From positions 298,788 to 362,787 of the forward strand of contig NZ_JASITE010000008.1 in assembly GCF_030767025.1 (NCBI RefSeq): a stretch of DNA of 64,000 nt, in the 5' to 3' direction. The translations under genes and the position numbers were made by a program. The notes below the pieces were generated by a model, which saw only the letters and a list, made by a program, of their open reading frames with translations, searched no databases and was not told the origin of the DNA. The DNA comes from Nocardia sp. CC227C (GTDB lineage Bacteria; Actinomycetota; Actinomycetes; Mycobacteriales; Mycobacteriaceae). How positions within the stretch are numbered: position 1 is the first letter of the stretch; the number at the start of each line of letters is the position of its first letter. Shown here one piece after another: positions 59,471-64,000 of this stretch.

Positions 59471-60360
59471 TGCGCGTCCTGCTCCTTCCGCGCCGCCCGC
59501 TCCGCGAACAGCCGCAGCACCAGCAGCGTCAGGAACGCGATCACCAGCAGCGCCACCGAGACCGCCGCCGCGCTGACCGGGCGGTCCACCTCGATCTGCT
59601 GCTGGATGTACTGCGAGGCCACCTGGGTCTCGCCCGGGATATTGCCGCCGATCAGCACCACCGACCCGAATTCGCCGATGGCGCGGGCGAAGGCGAGCCC
59701 GCCGCCGCTGATGATGGCCGGGGTCAGGGTCGGCAGCACGATGCGCCGGAAGGTGGTCCAGTTGTCCGCGCCCAGCGAGGCCGCCGCCTGCTCGACCTCG
59801 ATATCGACCTCGATGAGCACCGGTTGCACCGAACGCACCACGAACGGCAGCGTCACGAAGGCCAGCGCCACCACCAGACCGGGCTGGGTGGCATTGAGCT
59901 GGATGTCGAGCGGGCTCTGCGGACCGTACAGCGACAGCAGCACGATGCTGGCCACGATGGTCGGCAGCGCGAACGGCAGGTCGATGAGCGCGTTCACGAT
60001 GCTCTTGCCGGGGAAGTCGTCGCGCACCAGCACCCAGGCGATGAGGGTGCCCATGACGACGTTGAGCACGGCGACGATCACCGAGACGACGACGGTCACC
60101 CGCAGCGCGCCCAGCGCGGCGGGGGCGGTGACCGCGTCCCAGAAGCCCGACCAGCCGTCGCTGAACGAGTTGACGGTCAGCGCCGCCAGCGGCAGCAGCA
60201 CGATGATGCTGAGCCACAGCACCGCGATCGCGATGCCGAGGGGGCCGACCGATCCGGTCACCCGCAACCAGGACCGGCGGTCCGGGCGCGGGACGCCGGT
60301 GGTGTCGGTGGATGCGCGCGAGTCCCGCCCGAGCTCGACGCTTCCGCTGCTGTCTTTCAC
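59467..60360 (-). CDS. cysT: Sulfate ABC transporter permease
   Basis: A 297-residue permease with a 35-residue charged N-terminal tail, about six helices and the EAA loop QAAASLGADNWTTFRRIVLPTLTPAIISG. GTG at 60360, 35 bases after the substrate-binding protein gene. Confidence 0.94.
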   Translation of the reverse strand: MKDSSGSVELGRDSRASTDTTGVPRPDRRSWLRVTGSVGPLGIAIAVLWLSIIVLLPLAALTVNSFSDGWSGFWDAVTAPAALGALRVTVVVSVIVAVLNVVMGTLIAWVLVRDDFPGKSIVNALIDLPFALPTIVASIVLLSLYGPQSPLDIQLNATQPGLVVALAFVTLPFVVRSVQPVLIEVDIEVEQAAASLGADNWTTFRRIVLPTLTPAIISGGGLAFARAIGEFGSVVLIGGNIPGETQVASQYIQQQIEVDRPVSAAAVSVALLVIAFLTLLVLRLFAERAARKEQDAQ

Positions 60361-60395
60361 GGTAGCCAGTATCCTGTGTGGTTCACGTCACCCGA

Positions 60396-61436
60396 CTATC
60401 CGGTGGTCCGCTCGTAGATCGTGGCGATACCGCCGCTGCCCTGGGTGAACAGTTCCTGGTCCACGGTCTGCCAGCCGCCCAGGTCGGCAATGGTCCACAG
60501 GGTGCGCGGCTGCTGGAACTCGGCGGCGAAGTCGGCCATCACCTGCGGGTCCACCGGGCGGAATCCGGCCTCGGCCCAGGCGCGCTGGGCGGCGGGGGTG
60601 TAGAGGAAGTCCCGGAACGCCGCGGCCCGCTCGGGGTGGCGCGAACTCTTCAGCACCGCCACCGGATTCTCGATCTTGAAGGTGATCGGCGGCACCACGT
60701 GCTCGATGGGATCGCCCTGCCGCTCGGCGAAGATGGCCTCGTTCTCATAGCTGATCAGCACGTCGCCGACGCCCTGGAGGAAGGTATCGGTGGCCATCCG
60801 GCCGGAACTCGGCTGCACCTTCACATGCTCGGGCGAGAGCAGTTCCGACAGGTAGTCCAGACCCGCCTGCGGATTCTTGCCGCCCTCGCTCTCGGCCGCG
60901 TACGGGGCGAGCAGATTCCATTTGGCCGAGCCGGAGCTGAACGGGTTGGGGGTGACCACCTCGACGCCCGGCCGCAGCAGATCGTCCCAGTCCCGGATGC
61001 CCTTGGGATTGCCCTCGCGCACCACCAGCGTGACCACGGAACCGAACGGAATTCCCTTGTTGGCGTCGGCATTCCAGTCCGGATCGACCAGTCCGGCGTC
61101 GACCAGGCGGGTGATGTCGGGCTCCACCGAGAAGTTCACCACATCGGCGTCCGCCCCCTTGGCCACCTTGCGGGACTGGTCGCCGGACGCGCCGTAGGAG
61201 GGCACCACCTCGACGCCTTCCCCGGCCTCGGTCTCGTTGAACGCGGGCACCACCTCGTCGAAACCCGGCTTCGGCGTGGCGTAGGCGTACAGGTGCAGGG
61301 TGCCGCGGCTGTTGTCGACATCGCCGCCGCCGACCTCGTCACTGGAGCCGCCACCGCATCCGGTGAGGGCTAGGGCGGCCACGGCCACCAGCGCGGTGAC
61401 GAGCGACGGACGTCGGAGCCGGGAACTGCGGGGCAT
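60396..61436 (-). CDS. Sulfate-binding lipoprotein of ABC transporter
   Basis: A 346-residue sulfate-binding protein (SubI/CysP/Sbp family). The signal peptide ends in lipobox LTGC followed by a Gly/Ser linker. The mature part has YAYATPKPGFDEVVPAFN, SYGASGDQSRKVAKGADADVV and PNPFSSGSAKWNLLAPYA, which are typical of sulfate binding. ATG at 61436 with TAGGAAAGG upstream. First gene of the cys operon, about 180 bases behind a leader ORF. Confidence 0.94.
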   Translation of the reverse strand: MPRSSRLRRPSLVTALVAVAALALTGCGGGSSDEVGGGDVDNSRGTLHLYAYATPKPGFDEVVPAFNETEAGEGVEVVPSYGASGDQSRKVAKGADADVVNFSVEPDITRLVDAGLVDPDWNADANKGIPFGSVVTLVVREGNPKGIRDWDDLLRPGVEVVTPNPFSSGSAKWNLLAPYAAESEGGKNPQAGLDYLSELLSPEHVKVQPSSGRMATDTFLQGVGDVLISYENEAIFAERQGDPIEHVVPPITFKIENPVAVLKSSRHPERAAAFRDFLYTPAAQRAWAEAGFRPVDPQVMADFAAEFQQPRTLWTIADLGGWQTVDQELFTQGSGGIATIYERTTG

Positions 61437-61526
61437 CGAGAGGACCTTTCCTACCGCCCGCCGAACTCGTCGGCGGAAATCTGGGGACTGCCGTGAGCCC
61501 GCGTCCGGGCACGGCGATGGCGCGAT

Positions 61527-61540
61527 CGGCCCGAAGGCCG
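61527..61540 (-). promoter_or_regulatory. UUCG-loop hairpin in the sulfate operon leader
   Basis: On the minus strand CGGCC-TTCG-GGCCG, between the leader ORF stop and the sulfate-binding protein gene. It may be part of an attenuator. Confidence 0.4.
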
Positions 61541-61613
61541 CCGGGAACGAACGTCAGCTGCGAAAGGACGCGCGCCAGTCTACTGATGAGCCGTGCAGCG
61601 GTTCGGTCGGCGG

Positions 61614-61703
61614 TCAGCGACAGTGAATGTCCGCTACCGCAAGGCAGCCCACCGCGATCAACGCCAATTCATGGCGGACCCGGGGTGGAGCACTCGACGA
61701 CAC
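61614..61703 (-). CDS. Cysteine-containing leader peptide of the sulfate operon
   Basis: A 29-codon ORF starting with GTG and ending ALIAVGCLAVADIHCR. A TACAGT -10 element ends 6 bases before the GTG, so translation would begin at the 5' end of the transcript. It has two Cys codons, one of them next to last. Its position before a sulfate-binding protein gene matches the Ms4533A-type Cys-rich leader peptides of mycobacteria, thought to sense cysteine by attenuation. The family match is from memory. Confidence 0.6.
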   Translation of the reverse strand: MSSSAPPRVRHELALIAVGCLAVADIHCR

Positions 61704-61709
61704 GGGCAG

Positions 61710-61715
61710 ACTGTA
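61710..61715 (-). promoter_or_regulatory. -10 element TACAGT of the sulfate operon
   Basis: On the minus strand TACAGT ends 6 bases before the leader ORF GTG. Confidence 0.55.
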
Positions 61716-61771
61716 GCAGAGCGGCATTCGAGGCCGCGAATCACCGAGAAACGCCCACACGGGGGAAATTC

Positions 61772-62827
61772 ATGACGAGCCCTGACCGACTCCGCACCCG
61801 ATTCCCGGAGATCAGCACCCGCGCCTGGGAGCACCCCGCCGACCGGACCGCCCTGGTGGCGCTGCGCAGCCTCGCCGGCTTCGACACGGTGCTGCGCACC
61901 CTGAGCGGACTGCTCGCCGAACGCCAGCACCGGCTGCTCTACCTGGCCACCGCGGTGCGCGTGGACGAACGACAGTTCAAGACGCTGCACCAGCTGCGCC
62001 AGGACTGCGTCGACATCCTGGACGCACCCACCACTCCGGAGATGTTCGTACTCCAGGACCCGCGGGCCAACGCCCTCACCATCGGCATGGACCAGCCCTT
62101 CATCGTGCTGACCACCGGACTGCTGGACCTGCTCGACCAGGAGGAGCTGCGGTTCGTGGTGGGCCACGAACTCGGGCACGCGCTCTCCGGGCACGCCGTC
62201 TACCGCACCATGCTCATGCACCTCATGCGGCTGGCCGGCGGCATCGGCTGGATTCCGATCGGCGGGTGGGCGCTGCGGGCCATCGTCGCGGCGCTCATGG
62301 AGTGGAGCCGCAAATCCGAGCTCTCCGGCGACCGCGCGGGACTGCTGGCGGGCCAGGACGTGGAGGCGTCGGTGCGGGTGCACATGAAACTGGCGGGCGG
62401 CTCACGGGTGGACCAGATGAGCCATGCGGCCTTCCTGGCCCAGGCCGACGACTACGACCGCTCCGGAGACCTGCGCGACGGGGTGCTGAAGCTGCTCAAC
62501 CTGGAATTGCAGAGTCACCCGTTCTCGGTGCTGCGCGCCGCCGAACTGCGCCGGTGGATCGCCGGCGGGGAATACGGCCGGGTGCTCGACGGGCAGTATC
62601 CACGCCGCCACACCGACCGCGACACGCGTCTCGGCGAGGAGATCCGCCAGGCCGCCCGCAGCTATCGCGACTCCTTCGACCAGTCGGAGGATCCGCTGGT
62701 CAAGGTGGTGCGCAATCTCGGTCGCGATGCCGCCTCGGCGGTCAACACGGTGGGGCAGGAAGTGGGTGAGACGGTGTCAAAGATCGGCAAGCGGTTCGAC
62801 GAGTGGCGGAATCGAGACGGCTCCTAG
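61772..62827 (+). CDS. M48 family metalloprotease
   Basis: A 351-residue zinc protease. The HEXXH motif is HELGH (residues 132-136), and the third ligand region is SELSGDRAGLL. Hydrophobic stretches around 145-172 could be membrane helices of the HtpX/M48 type. The C-terminal tail is amphipathic (VNTVGQEVGETVSKIGKRFDEW). ATG at 61772 with GGGGGAA 4 bases upstream. Substrate unknown; the kinase gene follows after 85 bases. Confidence 0.9.
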   Translation: MTSPDRLRTRFPEISTRAWEHPADRTALVALRSLAGFDTVLRTLSGLLAERQHRLLYLATAVRVDERQFKTLHQLRQDCVDILDAPTTPEMFVLQDPRANALTIGMDQPFIVLTTGLLDLLDQEELRFVVGHELGHALSGHAVYRTMLMHLMRLAGGIGWIPIGGWALRAIVAALMEWSRKSELSGDRAGLLAGQDVEASVRVHMKLAGGSRVDQMSHAAFLAQADDYDRSGDLRDGVLKLLNLELQSHPFSVLRAAELRRWIAGGEYGRVLDGQYPRRHTDRDTRLGEEIRQAARSYRDSFDQSEDPLVKVVRNLGRDAASAVNTVGQEVGETVSKIGKRFDEWRNRDGS

Positions 62828-62912
62828 TCGCGGAGTGCGGAATACTCGGTGCGGGGAGCGTGCGCGCTCGGCCCGGATGCCCTGTCGATCGAACGAGATG
62901 GAGTGACCTGTC

Positions 62913-64000
62913 GTGCAACTCGGTGTGAACGAGTCGTTCGCCGGTTACGAGATCGAGGGCGTACTCGGGCACGGCGGCATGGGCACGGTCTACCTCGCCC
63001 GGCATCCGCGGCTGCCGCGCAAGGTGGCGCTCAAACTGCTGAATCGGGAGGTGTCGGCGGACGAGGAGGTGCGGCGGCGGTTCGAGCGCGAGGCGAATGT
63101 GATCGCGCGCCTGGATCATCCGAGCATCGTCGGGATCCACGACCGCGGGGTGCAGGACGGGCATCTGTGGATCGCCGTGCAGTACGTGCCCGGTACCGAC
63201 GCGGCCCGGCTCGACCCGCGCACCGTCCCGGCCGAGCGGGCGGTGCGGATCATCTCCGAGACCGCCGCCGCGCTCGACTACGCGCACAGCCACGGCATCC
63301 TGCACCGGGATGTGAAGCCCGCCAATATCCTGCTGTGGGCCGCCGCGACCGGTCGCGACGAACGGGCCGTGCTCACCGATTTCGGCATCGCCGCCCTCGC
63401 CGATTCCAACACCCAACTCACCGCCACCGGAATGTTCTCCGCCACACTGGCTTTCGCGTCCCCCGAACACCTCTCCGGTGAACGCCTCGACCACCGCGGC
63501 GACCAGTACTCGCTGGCCTGCACCTGCTACGCCCTGCTCACCGGCCACGGCCCCTACCGCGCCACCAACCCCGGCCAGGTGGTGGCCGGACACCTCAACA
63601 AGCCCCTCCCCCACCTGCACCCGCAGCGTCCCGACGTCCCCCCGGCCCTGGACGAGGTCCTCGCCCGCGCCGCCGCCAAATCCCCCGACGACCGTTACCC
63701 CGACTGCTCCACCTTCGCCGCCGCCGCCCGCGCCGCCCTCACCACCCCCTTCCGCCCACCCGCGACCATCCCCAACCCCAACGCCACGCTCCCCAACCCC
63801 GACGCCCACCCACCGAAATCCCCTGCCGCGGGACCACATCCGATCCCGCCCACATCGAACCCGACCCGCTTCGCCCCGGGCTCGTCCCATCCGGACGACG
63901 CGGAGGGCCGCCGGACGGCCACCCCCGGTGCGGCGGCCGATCCCGGCGCTGCGGGAGGCCACCACGCGGTGGGCGCCGACCCCGGCGCGGCGGCGGGTCC
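62913..64000 (+). CDS. Serine/threonine protein kinase (cut by window edge)
   Basis: At least 362 residues; the frame is open to the window end. It is a Hanks-type kinase: glycine loop LGHGGMGTVYLA, ATP-binding Lys41 in VALKLL, catalytic HRDVKPANIL (Asp133), DFG (156-158) and SPEH in place of APE. After about residue 265 it turns into a Pro/Ala/Asn-rich linker (TIPNPNATLPNPDAHPP), as in PknF/PknE-like kinases before a membrane helix. GTG at 62913 with GGAG 9 bases upstream. Confidence 0.92.
   Translation, partial: MQLGVNESFAGYEIEGVLGHGGMGTVYLARHPRLPRKVALKLLNREVSADEEVRRRFEREANVIARLDHPSIVGIHDRGVQDGHLWIAVQYVPGTDAARLDPRTVPAERAVRIISETAAALDYAHSHGILHRDVKPANILLWAAATGRDERAVLTDFGIAALADSNTQLTATGMFSATLAFASPEHLSGERLDHRGDQYSLACTCYALLTGHGPYRATNPGQVVAGHLNKPLPHLHPQRPDVPPALDEVLARAAAKSPDDRYPDCSTFAAAARAALTTPFRPPATIPNPNATLPNPDAHPPKSPAAGPHPIPPTSNPTRFAPGSSHPDDAEGRRTATPGAAADPGAAGGHHAVGADPGAAAG

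Larger units (their letters stand above)
61437..61771. other. Leader and promoter region of the sulfate operon
   Basis: 335 bases between the divergent sulfate-binding protein and M48 protease genes. On the minus strand it holds a -10 element, a leader ORF, and a hairpin with a UUCG-type loop. I found no SAM-I riboswitch consensus. Confidence 0.5.

Noticed and set aside
61437..61700. SAM-I riboswitch ahead of the sulfate operon
   Set aside because: No S-box consensus segments are visible. A cysteine-containing leader ORF is present instead.
1..64000. tRNA or rRNA genes, insertion sequences, prophage
   Set aside because: I found no tRNA-like cloverleaf with CCA-type ends, no rRNA, no transposase or integrase motifs and no phage structural genes. 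The only selfish element seen is the nrdE intein.

Overview
This is a very GC-rich (about 70% by eye), gene-dense chromosomal segment of an actinomycete of the order Mycobacteriales. Nocardia or a close relative such as Rhodococcus fits best, but the sequence alone does not settle the genus. The main evidence is gene order. From the left edge to about 46.4 kb the genes follow the Mycobacterium tuberculosis block Rv3026c to Rv3055 (acyltransferase, GNAT, etfA/etfB, methylglucose lipopolysaccharide genes, serB, ctaD, fecB, nrdF, nrdE/I/H, FMN reductase, TetR), with extra genes inserted. There is no rRNA, tRNA, insertion sequence, prophage or CRISPR array that I can see.

Layout. 0.1-2.0 kb: a GNAT/PlsC acyltransferase pair. 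2.5-4.8 kb: type II NADH dehydrogenase with a divergent LysR regulator. 4.8-6.8 kb: small accessory genes. 6.9-8.7 kb: electron transfer flavoprotein. 8.8-12.5 kb: methyltransferase, GH57 branching enzyme and GT4 glycosyltransferase of the methylglucose lipopolysaccharide pathway. 12.6-16.1 kb: an inserted pair, a TerD-vWA protein and a membrane NACHT-like protein with degenerate nucleotide-binding motifs. 16.2-28.7 kb: acyltransferase, propeller lipoprotein, a TetR-controlled SDR/hydrolase fusion, methyltransferases, crotonase, Nudix and ABC ATPase. 28.5-32.4 kb: small proteins, a Pth2-like protein, an I42 inhibitor, serB and a SagB-type oxidoreductase. 32.5-35.6 kb: ctaD and fecB. 35.8-44.6 kb: class Ib ribonucleotide reductase split over two loci (nrdF; nrdH-nrdI-nrdE with an intein), with mgtE, a MarR regulator and a DJ-1/PfpI protein between them. 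45-47.3 kb: FMN reductase/TetR and nadE. 47.4-51.6 kb: molybdenum cofactor synthesis (moaA-moaD, moeA, a moaC-mogA fusion, moaE). 51.6-56.0 kb: a urate module (permease, uricase, PucR regulator). 56.2-57.6 kb: a COG0523 GTPase and a hypothetical protein. 57.7-61.4 kb: sulfate ABC transporter. 61.8-64.0 kb: M48 protease and a Ser/Thr kinase cut by the window edge.

Regulation can be read in several places. Paired NrdR-type boxes with the same 32-bp spacing precede both nrd loci. The TetR gene and its SDR target share an 18-bp operator. Palindromes sit in the etfB/methyltransferase and FMN reductase/TetR divergent regions. Many starts lie 6-8 bases behind a TAnnnT element, which indicates leaderless transcription. 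Two transport genes have leader ORFs: mgtE follows a 19-codon, proline-containing ORF with a strong ribosome binding site whose end lies in a hairpin, and the sulfate operon follows a 29-codon leaderless ORF ending in ...HCR. The most interesting parts are the mgtE leader, the NACHT-like/TerD-vWA pair and the nrdE intein.
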